Of a stretch of 64,000 bases of DNA, positions 7,923-16,072 are shown in pieces. The stretch is from Clostridia bacterium (GTDB lineage Bacteria > Bacillota > Clostridia > Christensenellales > Aristaeellaceae). Made by a program: the position numbers and the translations under genes. Below the pieces are notes generated by a model. That model was not told the DNA's origin. It saw only the letters and a program-made list of their open reading frames with translations, and made no database searches. Position 1 is the first letter of the stretch. Each line of letters opens with the position of its first letter. The stretch covers positions 135,284 through 199,283 of the forward strand of contig JAFWSH010000006.1 of assembly GCA_017519405.1 (NCBI GenBank), written 5' to 3'.

Positions 7923-8899
7923 GACGCGTGGTCGTCGGCTTCGACACCAGCTGCTATACCACCTCCTGCGCGGCGGTGACGGTGGAGGGCACGGTGGTGG
8001 CCTCCTGCCGGCGGCTGCTGCCGGTGCCCAAGGGGGAGCGGGGCCTGCGTCAGAGCGAGGCGGTCTACGCCCATGTCCGGCAGCTGCCGGAGCTGGCGGA
8101 GAGCCTGGCCCGGTCGCTGGAAGACAGCGCCATCGCGGCGGTCTGCGCCTCCCGTACACCCAGAGACGACCCGCAGTCCTATATGCCTGTGTTTCAAGTG
8201 GGGGATGCCCATGCCCGCGCACTCGCGGCGATGCTCGGCGTCCCTTGCTTTGTCTCCACCCACCAGCGGGGACATATCGCCGCGGCTAAGGTGGACAGTG
8301 GCATCGCGCCGGGGGATCTGCTGGCCTTTCACTTATCCGGTGGCACCACCGAGGTGCTGAGCCTGCAGGGGGACCGGCTGACCCTGCTGGGGGGCTCGGC
8401 CGACCTGCACGCAGGCCAGCTGGTGGACCGCACGGGCGTGGCCCTGGGCTGCGCCTTTCCGGCAGGGCCCGAGCTGGAGCGCCTGGCCCGGCGGGGCAGC
8501 GCAGCGGCGAGGCTGCCGGCCAGCGTGGAGAAGGACAGCCTGCTGGCGCATTTCTCCGGCGCGGAGAGCCAGGTGCAGCGGTGGATCGCCCGGGGCAGCC
8601 TGCCACCGGAGGACATCGCCCGGGAGGTCTACGACTTCCTGGCCAGGACGGTGTGCCGCCTGCTGACCGGGGCGGCGGAGAGAACCGGCATCCGGCAGGC
8701 GCTGATCGCCGGCGGCGTGGCATCCTCCGCCCTGCTGCGGGAGCTGCTGACGGCGCGGACGGCCAAGGCCATGCCGGAGCTGCGGCTGTATTTCGGCCGC
8801 CCGGAGTACTCGGGGGACAATGCCGTGGGGGTGGCCCTCATCGGCGCCGAAAAGCTGCGGGCGGCGGAACAGGCGGGCCCGCAGTGTGCAGAAACGTAA
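7919..8899 (+). CDS. TsaD/Kae1-like (peptidase M22) paralogue
   Basis: The 326-residue protein has the ASKHA fold of TsaD/Kae1. Visible motifs are DTSCYTTS (9-16), the metal site THQRGHI with His115 and His119, SGGTT (140-144), AGQLVDRTG (165-173), GGVASS (265-270) and SGDNAVG (298-304). It differs from canonical TsaD (NH-EGH metal motif, GGVAAN, TDNA), and its place between nusB and folD matches a clostridial paralogue group distinct from the tRNA t6A enzyme. A role in t6A synthesis is therefore uncertain. ATG 7919 overlaps the nusB stop. Codons from about 8147 to 8344 (AGA, CCT, CAA, TTA, GGT, AGT) depart from the gene's normal usage, and this segment spans the metal site. Confidence 0.82.
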   Translation: MRRVVVGFDTSCYTTSCAAVTVEGTVVASCRRLLPVPKGERGLRQSEAVYAHVRQLPELAESLARSLEDSAIAAVCASRTPRDDPQSYMPVFQVGDAHARALAAMLGVPCFVSTHQRGHIAAAKVDSGIAPGDLLAFHLSGGTTEVLSLQGDRLTLLGGSADLHAGQLVDRTGVALGCAFPAGPELERLARRGSAAARLPASVEKDSLLAHFSGAESQVQRWIARGSLPPEDIAREVYDFLARTVCRLLTGAAERTGIRQALIAGGVASSALLRELLTARTAKAMPELRLYFGRPEYSGDNAVGVALIGAEKLRAAEQAGPQCAET

Positions 8900-8913
8900 A
8901 GGAGACAGCAAAG

Positions 8914-9759
8914 ATGACGTGTCAGCGCTTGGACGGAAAGGCCCTGGCCCTGCAGGTGCGGGAGGAGATTGCCCGGCGGACGGAGGCCCTGAAGGCGCGG
9001 GGGGTTACGCCCGGCCTGGCGGTGATCCTGGTGGGGGACGACCCCGCCAGCGAGATCTACGTGCGGAACAAGGGCATCGCCTGTGAGAAGGCGGGCATGC
9101 GCTCCGTGACGGTCCGGCTGCCGGCGGGGACCACCCAGGAGGAGCTCCGGGCGCGGATTGAGGCCCTGAACGCGGACCCCGACATCGACGGGATCCTGGT
9201 GCAGCTGCCCCTGCCGGCTCCCCTGGACGAGCGGCAGGCCCTGAACGCCATCCTGCCGGAGAAGGACGTGGACGGGTTCCACCTCCTGAACGCCGGCAGG
9301 CTCCTGACGGGGGAGTCCGCCGTGGTGCCCTGCACTCCCAAGGGCGTGATGCGCCTGATCCGGGAGACGGGGCTGGACCTCTCCGGCCGGGAGGCCGTGG
9401 TGGTGGGCCGCTCCAACATCGTGGGGAAACCCATGGCGCTGCTGCTGATGCAATCGGGCTGCACCGTCACGGTGTGCCACAGCAAAACCCGGGACCTGGC
9501 GGCCCACACCCGCCGGGCGGACGTGCTGGTGGCGGCAGTGGGCAGGCCCGGCATCATCCGGGGAGACATGGTGAAGCCCGGGGCGGTGGTCATCGACGTG
9601 GGCATCAACCGGGTGGACGGCAAGGTGGTGGGCGACGTGGCCTGGGATGAGGTCAGCAGCGTCGCCGGATGGGTCACCCCGGTGCCCGGCGGCGTGGGCC
9701 CCATGACCATTGCCATGCTGCTGGAGAATACGGTGGAGATTGCGGAGCGCAGAGCATGA
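8914..9759 (+). CDS. folD: Bifunctional methylenetetrahydrofolate dehydrogenase/cyclohydrolase FolD
   Basis: FolD interconverts 5,10-methylene-, 5,10-methenyl- and 10-formyl-tetrahydrofolate in one-carbon metabolism. The 281-residue product has the catalytic YxxxK (Tyr49, Lys53, in EIYVRNKG), VGDDPAS just before it, QLPLP, DVDGFH, the dinucleotide-binding GRSNIVGKP and the C-terminal PGGVGPMT signature. ATG 8914 is selected because AAAGGAG lies 9 bases upstream and the family begins here; the frame is open through the upstream gene but that is not coding. The stop overlaps xseA by ATGA. Confidence 0.97.
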   Translation: MTCQRLDGKALALQVREEIARRTEALKARGVTPGLAVILVGDDPASEIYVRNKGIACEKAGMRSVTVRLPAGTTQEELRARIEALNADPDIDGILVQLPLPAPLDERQALNAILPEKDVDGFHLLNAGRLLTGESAVVPCTPKGVMRLIRETGLDLSGREAVVVGRSNIVGKPMALLLMQSGCTVTVCHSKTRDLAAHTRRADVLVAAVGRPGIIRGDMVKPGAVVIDVGINRVDGKVVGDVAWDEVSSVAGWVTPVPGGVGPMTIAMLLENTVEIAERRA

Positions 9760-10949
9760 GGGAGGAGTCTTCGGCCCGGGCCATCACGGTGAGCGAGCTC
9801 AACCGCTATGTCCGGGGCAGCCTGGTGTCGGATCCCATCCTGCAGAGCATGAACCTGCGGGGGGAGGTCAGCGGCTTCCGGGTGTACGGCAGTGCCTGGT
9901 ATTTTGAGCTGAAGGACGAGCATGCGGCGGTGAACTGCGTGCTGTTCACCCGGGGCGGGCGGCTCACCAGCCATCAGCCCGTCAACGGCGAGCAGGTGAT
10001 CGTCCATGGCCGGGCGGACCTGTATGAGCAGCGGGGCACCTTCCAGTTTGTGGCGGACATGATCCGGCCGGACGGCACGGGCGCCCTGTGGCTGCGCTTC
10101 CAGCAGCTGAAGCAGCGCCTGGCCGCGGAGGGCCTCTTTGACGAAGCGCGGAAGCGCCCCCTGCCGGAGCGGCCCCGGAAGATCGCGGTGGTGACCTCCG
10201 CCCAGGGCGCCGTGTGGCATGACATTCACAAGATCTGCGGTGAGCGGGATCCGGGGGTGCCTCTGGTGCTGGTGCCGGTGGCGGTGCAGGGCGCCGGGGC
10301 GGCCCAGGAGATCGCCGCGGGCATTGCCCGGGCAGGCAGGCTGCCCGGCGTGGACCTGGTGATCGCGGGCCGGGGCGGCGGATCCATGGAGGACCTGTGG
10401 TGCTTCAACGAGGAGATGGTGGCCCGGGCCATTGCGGCCTGCCCCCTGCCGGTGATCTCCGCCGTGGGTCATGAGACGGATTTCACGATTGCGGATTTTG
10501 TGGCAGACCGGCGGGCCTCCACCCCCTCCAACGCGGCGGAGATGGCGGTGCCGGACCGGGCGGCCCGGACCAGGGCCGTGATCCAGCTGCGCCAGCGCCT
10601 GGAGAGCGCCGCGGAGCATGCCCTGCAGCGGCAGGAGATGGCTGCGGCGCTGATGCGGCGGCGGCTGGAGGCGTGCGCCCCCACGGACCGGCTGCGGGAG
10701 ATGGCGAACCGGCTGGCCATGGCGTCCCTGAGGATGGAGCGCGCGACGGAGGCCCTTCTGGAGCGGACGCAGCAGCGCCTGACCCGGGCGGGCATCCGGC
10801 TGGAGGCGCTGAATCCCACCCGGGTGCTGGAGCGGGGCTATGTGCTGGTCCAGGACGGAGACCGGACGGTGACCCGGGCGGCGTACGCCCCGGAGAAGAT
10901 GACCCTGCGGTTCGCGGACGGCAGGATACAGGTGCGTCGGGAGGAGTAG
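9756..10949 (+). CDS. xseA: Exodeoxyribonuclease VII large subunit
   Basis: XseA with XseB forms exonuclease VII, which degrades single-stranded DNA. The 397-residue protein starts with the OB-fold region ([13 protein letters not shown], then [17 protein letters not shown]) and has the nuclease core with [29 protein letters not shown] and [20 protein letters not shown], of which the RGGGS-EDLW block and GHETD are family hallmarks. A long coiled-coil region follows (about 265-350), and [10 protein letters not shown] closes the domain. ATG 9756 overlaps the folD stop. xseB follows 3 bases after the stop. Confidence 0.96.
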   Translation: MREESSARAITVSELNRYVRGSLVSDPILQSMNLRGEVSGFRVYGSAWYFELKDEHAAVNCVLFTRGGRLTSHQPVNGEQVIVHGRADLYEQRGTFQFVADMIRPDGTGALWLRFQQLKQRLAAEGLFDEARKRPLPERPRKIAVVTSAQGAVWHDIHKICGERDPGVPLVLVPVAVQGAGAAQEIAAGIARAGRLPGVDLVIAGRGGGSMEDLWCFNEEMVARAIAACPLPVISAVGHETDFTIADFVADRRASTPSNAAEMAVPDRAARTRAVIQLRQRLESAAEHALQRQEMAAALMRRRLEACAPTDRLREMANRLAMASLRMERATEALLERTQQRLTRAGIRLEALNPTRVLERGYVLVQDGDRTVTRAAYAPEKMTLRFADGRIQVRREE

Positions 10950-10952
10950 GAC

Positions 10953-11192
10953 ATGGCAGGCAAGAAAACCGCCGAGCGGTTTGAGGACAGAATGGCCAGG
11001 CTGGAAGCCCTGGTGGAGCGGATGGAGAGCGGCGCGGTGCCGCTGGAAGAGCTGCTGAAGGACTATGAGACCGCCGGCGGGCTGCTGGCCCAGATGGAGA
11101 AGGAGCTGGAGCAGGCCCGGCAGAAGCTGACCATCCTGCGGACGCAGGCGGACGGCACCGAGCGGGAGGAGCCCCTGGAGGACGAAGCATGA
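10953..11192 (+). CDS. xseB: Exodeoxyribonuclease VII small subunit
   Basis: This is the small helical subunit that decorates the XseA coiled coil. At 79 residues it has the usual size, and FEDRMARLEALVERMESG with PLEELLKDYE is a clear match to the family helix-turn-helix pattern (FE--L--LE-IV--LE-G---LEE-L--YE-G). It sits between xseA and ispA, overlapping the ispA start by ATGA, as in most Bacillota. Confidence 0.95.
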   Translation: MAGKKTAERFEDRMARLEALVERMESGAVPLEELLKDYETAGGLLAQMEKELEQARQKLTILRTQADGTEREEPLEDEA

Positions 11193-12064
11193 GGGACTAC
11201 GCCGCCTATCTCCGCATGGTGGAGGAGGCCTTGGTGCCTGCGCTGGACAGCCTGGGGGAGATTCCGCCGCGGCTTCGGGAGGCCATGGTCTACTCCCTGG
11301 CTGCGGGGGGAAAACGGGTCCGGCCGGTGCTGCTGCTGGCGGCCTGCGACCTGCTGGGCGGGCGCCCGGAGGAGGCGCTGCCCTTCGCCTGCGCGCTGGA
11401 GATGATCCACACCTACAGCCTGATCCACGATGACCTCCCCGCCATGGACAATGACAGCATGCGCCGGGGCAAGCCTGCCAGCCATGTGGCCTTCGGCGAG
11501 GATGTGGCGATCCTGGCGGGGGACGGCCTGCTCAGCGCTGCCATGGAGCTGATGCTGCGAACGGCCTGCGGCATGGACAGTCTCCGGGGGACCCGGGCGG
11601 CGGAGGCCATTGCCCGGCGCTGCGGCGTCACCGGTATGGTGGCGGGACAGACCGTGGACGTGACCGAGGAGGGCACGGCGCCCACCGAGGCGAGGGTGTC
11701 CTACATCCATCTCCACAAGACGGCGGACCTGATCACCGCAGCCACGGAGGCCGGCGCCTGCCTGGCCTGTGCCCGGCAGGAGGTGGTGGAGGCCATGGTC
11801 CGCTACGGACAGGCCCTGGGCCTCACCTTCCAGATGGTGGACGATGTGCTGGACGTGGTGGGGGACGCGGCGGTGCTGGGCAAGAAAACCGGCCTGGACG
11901 CCGCCGCCGGGAAGCTCTCCCGGGTGGCGCTGCGGGGCGTGGCGGGCACCCGGCAGGATGCGGCCCGGGCCGCGGAGGAGGCCAAGGCGGCCATCCGGAC
12001 CATCCCGGGGGACACGGACTTCTTTGTCAATCTGGCGGAGGACATGCTCAACAGGATCGCATAA
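11189..12064 (+). CDS. ispA: Farnesyl/geranyl diphosphate synthase (polyprenyl synthetase)
   Basis: The enzyme condenses IPP with allylic diphosphates to give C10-C20 prenyl diphosphates for undecaprenol and quinone synthesis. The 291-residue protein shows GGKRVRPVL (40-48), the first Asp-rich motif DDLPAMD (81-87) followed by RRGKP, the GQ/VD pair (GQTVDV, 153-158), HKTADLI and the second Asp-rich motif DDVLD (218-222). The two residues inserted in the first motif mark the bacterial short-chain type. Operon order xseA-xseB-ispA is standard, but dxs, a frequent next gene, is missing and a DUF212 protein follows. Confidence 0.94.
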   Translation: MRDYAAYLRMVEEALVPALDSLGEIPPRLREAMVYSLAAGGKRVRPVLLLAACDLLGGRPEEALPFACALEMIHTYSLIHDDLPAMDNDSMRRGKPASHVAFGEDVAILAGDGLLSAAMELMLRTACGMDSLRGTRAAEAIARRCGVTGMVAGQTVDVTEEGTAPTEARVSYIHLHKTADLITAATEAGACLACARQEVVEAMVRYGQALGLTFQMVDDVLDVVGDAAVLGKKTGLDAAAGKLSRVALRGVAGTRQDAARAAEEAKAAIRTIPGDTDFFVNLAEDMLNRIA

Positions 12065-12076
12065 AGAGGTGGGCAG

Positions 12077-12535
12077 ATGCAGCAGGTGAATGATTTATTC
12101 AGCAATTCCTGCCTGTGGTGTGCGGTGTGCGCGTGGATTGTGGCCCAGGGGCTGAAAATCCCGATCCACGCCCTGACGGACCACCACTGGAAACTGAGCT
12201 ATTTCTGGAGCGCGGGCGGTATGCCCTCCTCCCACACGGCGGGGGTCATTGCGCTGGACATCATGGTCGGCCTGAACCAGGGCTGGGGCTCGGTGTACTT
12301 CGCCATCAGCGTGATCTTCTCGGCCATTGTGATGTATGACGCCGCCGGTGTGCGTCGGGAGACCGGGCGCCAGGGGGCGGCCATCAACGAGATCCTGCAG
12401 AAGGTCATGGTGGAGGGCAAGCCCATCTCCGACGACGAGCTGAAGGAGGTCGTGGGCCATTCCCCCTTCGAGGTGGCCATGGGCGCGGTGACGGGCGTTC
12501 TGGTGGTGGTTCTGTGGAAACTGATATTCGGATGA
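12077..12535 (+). CDS. Divergent PAP2 family membrane protein (DUF212, YuiD-like)
   Basis: The 152-residue integral membrane protein has the DUF212 signature: AQGLKIPIH near the N-terminus, GGMPSSHTAGVIAL (47-60), VMYDAAGVRRETGRQ (94-108) and the C-terminal GHSPFEVAMGAVTG. The PSSH and GH motifs correspond to the acid-phosphatase core of PAP2 enzymes, so a lipid-phosphate phosphatase activity is plausible. Its position after the prenyl diphosphate synthase makes a polyprenyl phosphate substrate attractive, but this is inference. It starts 12 bases after ispA with an AGAGGTGGG ribosome binding site. Confidence 0.88.
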   Translation: MQQVNDLFSNSCLWCAVCAWIVAQGLKIPIHALTDHHWKLSYFWSAGGMPSSHTAGVIALDIMVGLNQGWGSVYFAISVIFSAIVMYDAAGVRRETGRQGAAINEILQKVMVEGKPISDDELKEVVGHSPFEVAMGAVTGVLVVVLWKLIFG

Positions 12536-12547
12536 GGAGGCATCGTC

Positions 12548-13102
12548 ATGGACCATTTTCATGAGGAAGTCGTAAAGAAGAACCACCGGCTGGTGGACGA
12601 GGTGCTGTACTATCTGTCCTATCTGGTGATGGGCGTCAGCGGGATCCTCGGCCTTCTGCAGCTCAGCGCCATTCAGCGGGTGATCTACGGGCTGAATTCC
12701 CTGGGGGAGATGTGGCCCACCCTGCTGGTGGGAGTGGTGCTCCTGGCCTCGGCGGTGGGCGTCTGGTTTGTGAAGGACAACCTGCGGATGGAGTATGAGT
12801 ACACCTTCACCAACGGCTCCCTGGACTTCGCCCAGGTGTTCAACAACAAGAAGCGCAAGAGCCTGGGCTCCCTGAACGTGCGGACGGTGGATGCCTTCGG
12901 CCCGGTGGACGGCAACGCCTTCAAGCGCTTTGTGGGCATGCCGGAGATGAAGCAGACCCGCTGGTTCCTCAACCGGGACGGCAATCTGCACTTCTTCTAT
13001 TTCCAGAAGGACGGCAACAAGCGGATGATCATCCTGGAGCCCACGGAGGAGATGGTGGACCTGATCCGGCAGTATCTGCCCCGGGGCGCCTGGCAGGAGT
13101 GA
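12548..13102 (+). CDS. Uncharacterised two-helix membrane protein (possibly DUF6106-like)
   Basis: The 184-residue protein has two hydrophobic helices (about 23-41 and 54-77) and a conserved-looking soluble half containing YEYTFTNGSLDFAQVFNNKK and a KRMIILEPTEEMVDLIRQYL ending. This arrangement resembles small clostridial proteins grouped as DUF6106, though I am not certain of the number. Function unknown; the soluble half has a PH-domain-like alternation of strands. It lies in the operon between the DUF212 gene and the cysteine desulfurase, with very short gaps. Confidence 0.72.
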   Translation: MDHFHEEVVKKNHRLVDEVLYYLSYLVMGVSGILGLLQLSAIQRVIYGLNSLGEMWPTLLVGVVLLASAVGVWFVKDNLRMEYEYTFTNGSLDFAQVFNNKKRKSLGSLNVRTVDAFGPVDGNAFKRFVGMPEMKQTRWFLNRDGNLHFFYFQKDGNKRMIILEPTEEMVDLIRQYLPRGAWQE

Positions 13103-13113
13103 GCAAACAACCG

Positions 13114-14265
13114 ATGGAAGCATATCTGGACAACAGTGCCACCACCCGTCCCTGCGGGGCTGCGGTTCAGGCCGTGGCGGACGCGCTGACGGAGGGGTGG
13201 CACAATCCTTCCGCGCTCTACAAGCCGGCGATGCTGGCCCAGAAGCGCATGGAGCAGGCCAGGGAGACCTGCCTGCGGGCAGCGGGGGCAGCCGGAGAGC
13301 GGCTGATCTTCACCGGCAGCGGCACCGAGGCGGACAACCTGGCCATCCTGGGCCTGATGCGGGGCGTGAGGAAGCCTGCCCGGGTGCTGATGCTCCAGGT
13401 GGAGCACCCGGCGGTGCTGGCCTGCGCCGAGGCCCTGACGCGCATGGGCCATGAGGTGCTGGAGATTCCGGTGGACGGGCAGGGCCTGTGCGACACCGGG
13501 AAGCTGGCGGAGCTGCTGAACGGGGAGACCCGCCTGATCTGCGTCATGCAGGTGAACAACGAGACGGGGGCGGTGCAGCCCCTGGAGGAGATCGTATCCC
13601 TGAGGAACAGGCTGGCCCCGGAGGCGGCTGTCCACGTGGACGGCGTCCAGGGCTTTTTGCGGGTTCCCCTGGCCTTCACCCGGCTGGGCATCCAGTCCTA
13701 CGCCTTCTCCGGCCACAAGATCCACGGCCCCAAGGGCGTGGGAGGCCTGATTGTCCGGCGGGACCTGCGGCTGAGCCCGATCATCCACGGGGGCGGCCAG
13801 GAGGGCGGCTGGCGCTCCGGCACGGAGAACACCCCGGGCATCGAGGGCCTGGCGGCGGCGGTGGCGGCCTTCCCCGGGGACGGGGCAGCGCGAATGCGGG
13901 GGCTGAAGCTGCGGCTGTGGAGCCTGCTTCGGGAGGCGATCCCCGGGGTGGCGGTGAACGGGCCGGACCCGGAGGACCCCCGGAGCGCCCCCCACATTCT
14001 CAACGTCAGCTTTCCCCCGGTGCGCTCACAGACGATGCTCTTCGCCCTGGAGGGCCGGGGCGTCTACGTCAGCGCCGGGTCGGCCTGCGCCAGCCACAAG
14101 CAGAAGACGTCCCGGGTGCTGGGGGCCATGGGTATCGGCACCGGACGGGCGGACAGCGCCCTGCGCTTCTCCCTCAGCCCCATGACCACCCCGGAGGAAA
14201 TCGACTGGGCGGCCGCCTGCTGCGCGGAGCAGTACGCGGTGCTGTCCCGCTATGTGAGGCGCTGA
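13114..14265 (+). CDS. Cysteine desulfurase (NifS/IscS class, probable ThiI partner)
   Basis: This PLP enzyme takes sulfur from cysteine as a protein persulfide. The 383-residue product opens with AYLDNSATTRP, has the PLP-binding SGHKIHGPKG (the Lys forms the Schiff base) and the active-site loop SAGSACASHKQK with the persulfide Cys. In B. subtilis a dedicated desulfurase (NifZ) feeds ThiI, and here thiI lies two genes downstream, so sulfur supply for 4-thiouridine is the likely job. ATG 13114 fits where the family begins. A GTG at 13099 overlapping the previous stop is an alternative, but AGGAG touches it with no spacing. Confidence 0.93.
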   Translation: MEAYLDNSATTRPCGAAVQAVADALTEGWHNPSALYKPAMLAQKRMEQARETCLRAAGAAGERLIFTGSGTEADNLAILGLMRGVRKPARVLMLQVEHPAVLACAEALTRMGHEVLEIPVDGQGLCDTGKLAELLNGETRLICVMQVNNETGAVQPLEEIVSLRNRLAPEAAVHVDGVQGFLRVPLAFTRLGIQSYAFSGHKIHGPKGVGGLIVRRDLRLSPIIHGGGQEGGWRSGTENTPGIEGLAAAVAAFPGDGAARMRGLKLRLWSLLREAIPGVAVNGPDPEDPRSAPHILNVSFPPVRSQTMLFALEGRGVYVSAGSACASHKQKTSRVLGAMGIGTGRADSALRFSLSPMTTPEEIDWAAACCAEQYAVLSRYVRR

Positions 14266-14266
14266 C

Positions 14267-14833
14267 ATGAACAGATACAGCGACGGCTACAGCCTCCGCC
14301 TGGCGCGGCCGGAGGAGGCGGAGGCGCTCCACGCCCTGATGATGGGCGTCTGGGAGGGCCTGGAGAACCGGGAGGTCTTCGCGGTGGAGGACCTGGACCT
14401 GGACTGGGTCCGGGACAAGCTGGGCCCCGGGGGCTTCGGGGTGGTGGCCTGTGGGCCGGACGGACGCCTGGCGGGCATGCTGCTGATGGCCTACCCGGGC
14501 CTGTCCCCGGAGAACCTGGGCTGGGATGTGGGCCTGCCGGAGGCGGAGCTGAACCGGGTCTGCCTGATGGAGACGGCGGCGGTGCTGCCGGCCCACCGGG
14601 GACACGGCCTGGAGCGGCGGATGCTGGCCTTTGCGGAGGAGCAGATGGCGGGGAGTCCCTTCCGTTACCTCATGGCCACCATCTCCCCGGACAATCCCCC
14701 CAGCCTGCGCAGCGCGGAAAAGTGCGGCTATCGGATTCTGACAACCAAGGAGAAATACGGCGGGCATCTGCGCCACATCCTGGGAAAGCCGGTGAACGGC
14801 GCCGGGTGGGCAGAGCTCCTGCCGGGGGAGTGA
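14267..14833 (+). CDS. GNAT family N-acetyltransferase
   Basis: The 188-residue protein has a GCN5-related acetyltransferase pattern: N-terminal SLRLARPEEAEAL, central LMETAAVLPAHRGHGLERRM (only the V-P-HRGHGL part is the acetyl-CoA loop, R/Q-x-x-G-x-G/A) and the late NPPSLRSAEKCGYRI helix-strand block. Acyl acceptor unknown. It is embedded between the cysteine desulfurase and thiI with one- and six-base gaps, but nothing in the sequence ties it to sulfur transfer. Confidence 0.88.
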   Translation: MNRYSDGYSLRLARPEEAEALHALMMGVWEGLENREVFAVEDLDLDWVRDKLGPGGFGVVACGPDGRLAGMLLMAYPGLSPENLGWDVGLPEAELNRVCLMETAAVLPAHRGHGLERRMLAFAEEQMAGSPFRYLMATISPDNPPSLRSAEKCGYRILTTKEKYGGHLRHILGKPVNGAGWAELLPGE

Positions 14834-14839
14834 CACACG

Positions 14840-15997
14840 ATGGAAAACAATGAGCGGATGCTGATTCTGGTGCGCTACGGGGAGGTCTTCCTGAAGGGCC
14901 TGAACCGGCCTTACTTCCTCCGTGCCCTGGTGAAGAATGTCCGGCAGGCGGTGAAGGAGGAGGGCGCGGAGGTGTGGCTGCACGACGGCCGGATCTTCGT
15001 GGCGGGCTTTACAGACCTGGAGCAGTGCCTGGAGCGGGTCTGCCGGGTGTTCGGCGTCCACAGCGCCTGCCCGGCGGTGGAGATGGAGAAGGAGGACTTC
15101 GGGGCGGTGTGCCGGCGGGCGGCAGCCCTGATGGAGGGCCTCACCGGCAGCTTCAAGGTCTCCGCCCGGCGCTCGGACAAGCGCTATTTCCTGGACTCGC
15201 CCCACATCAACGCAGAGGTGGGGGGCGCCGTGCTGGAGGCGAATCCGGCGCTGCAGGTGGACCTCCACCATCCGGACCACGTGCTGAACGTGGAGATCCG
15301 GGACAAGGCCTACCTCTACGTCCGGGTGGCGCCCGGGGTGGGGGGCATGCCCTCCGGCACCGGCGGCAAGGCGGCGCTGCTGCTCTCCGGCGGCATCGAC
15401 TCCCCGGTGGCTGGCTGGACCATGGCCAAGCGGGGCGTCTCCCTGGTGGCGGTGCATTTCCACTCCTTCCCCTACACGTCGGACAGGGCCAAGGAGAAGG
15501 TGCTGGAGCTGGCACGGCTGGTGGGGGCCACCTGCGGCGGCATGAAGGTCTGCGTGGTGCCCTTCACCCATATCCAGACAGAGATCCACGAGAAGTGCCC
15601 GGAGGACTACACCACCCTGATCATGCGGCGCTACATGATGCGCATTGCGGAGCGGATTGCCCGGCAGGAGGGGGCCAGAGCCCTCATCACCGGCGAGTCC
15701 CTGGGCCAGGTGGCCAGCCAGACCATGGAGGCCCTGGCGGTGACGGACGCCGTGGTGGAGATGCCTGTGTTCCGGCCCCTCATCGGCTGTGACAAGAGCG
15801 AGATTATGGACACGGCGCGCCGCATCGGCACCCTGGCCACCTCCGAGCTGCCCTACGAGGACTGCTGCACCGTCTTCACCCCCCGGCACCCGGCCACCCG
15901 GCCCCGCCGGGAGCGGGCGGAGGAGGGGGAGGCCAGGCTGGAGAGCGAGGCCCTGATCCAGGAGGCCCTGGCGGGCGTGGAGACCGTCCTGGTCTGA
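14840..15997 (+). CDS. thiI: tRNA 4-thiouridine sulfurtransferase ThiI (no rhodanese domain)
   Basis: ThiI adenylates U8 of tRNA and inserts sulfur to form s4U, and may supply sulfur for thiazole synthesis. The 385-residue protein has an N-terminal ferredoxin-like region (LVRYGEVFLKGLNR), a THUMP domain (about 60-165) and an AANH/PP-loop domain with SGGIDSP at 183-189, GESLGQVASQT and the late YEDCCTVFTPRHP. It ends there, lacking the C-terminal rhodanese domain of the enterobacterial enzyme, as in Bacillus. A desulfurase gene upstream fits this form. A strong terminator follows. Confidence 0.96.
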   Translation: MENNERMLILVRYGEVFLKGLNRPYFLRALVKNVRQAVKEEGAEVWLHDGRIFVAGFTDLEQCLERVCRVFGVHSACPAVEMEKEDFGAVCRRAAALMEGLTGSFKVSARRSDKRYFLDSPHINAEVGGAVLEANPALQVDLHHPDHVLNVEIRDKAYLYVRVAPGVGGMPSGTGGKAALLLSGGIDSPVAGWTMAKRGVSLVAVHFHSFPYTSDRAKEKVLELARLVGATCGGMKVCVVPFTHIQTEIHEKCPEDYTTLIMRRYMMRIAERIARQEGARALITGESLGQVASQTMEALAVTDAVVEMPVFRPLIGCDKSEIMDTARRIGTLATSELPYEDCCTVFTPRHPATRPRRERAEEGEARLESEALIQEALAGVETVLV

Positions 15998-16023
15998 ACC
16001 CGAGGCATCAACAACCGCACAGA

Positions 16024-16064
16024 AAAGCCCCTTTCCGGCGTGGCCGGAAAGGGGCTTGCTTTTG
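16024..16064. terminator. Strong bidirectional rho-independent terminator
   Basis: A 15-bp perfect stem (16025-16039 with 16043-16057) has a 3-base loop. On the plus strand it is followed by GCTTTT and on the minus strand by TTTTC. It separates thiI from the convergent clpC. Confidence 0.9.
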
Positions 16065-16072
16065 GGATCCGA

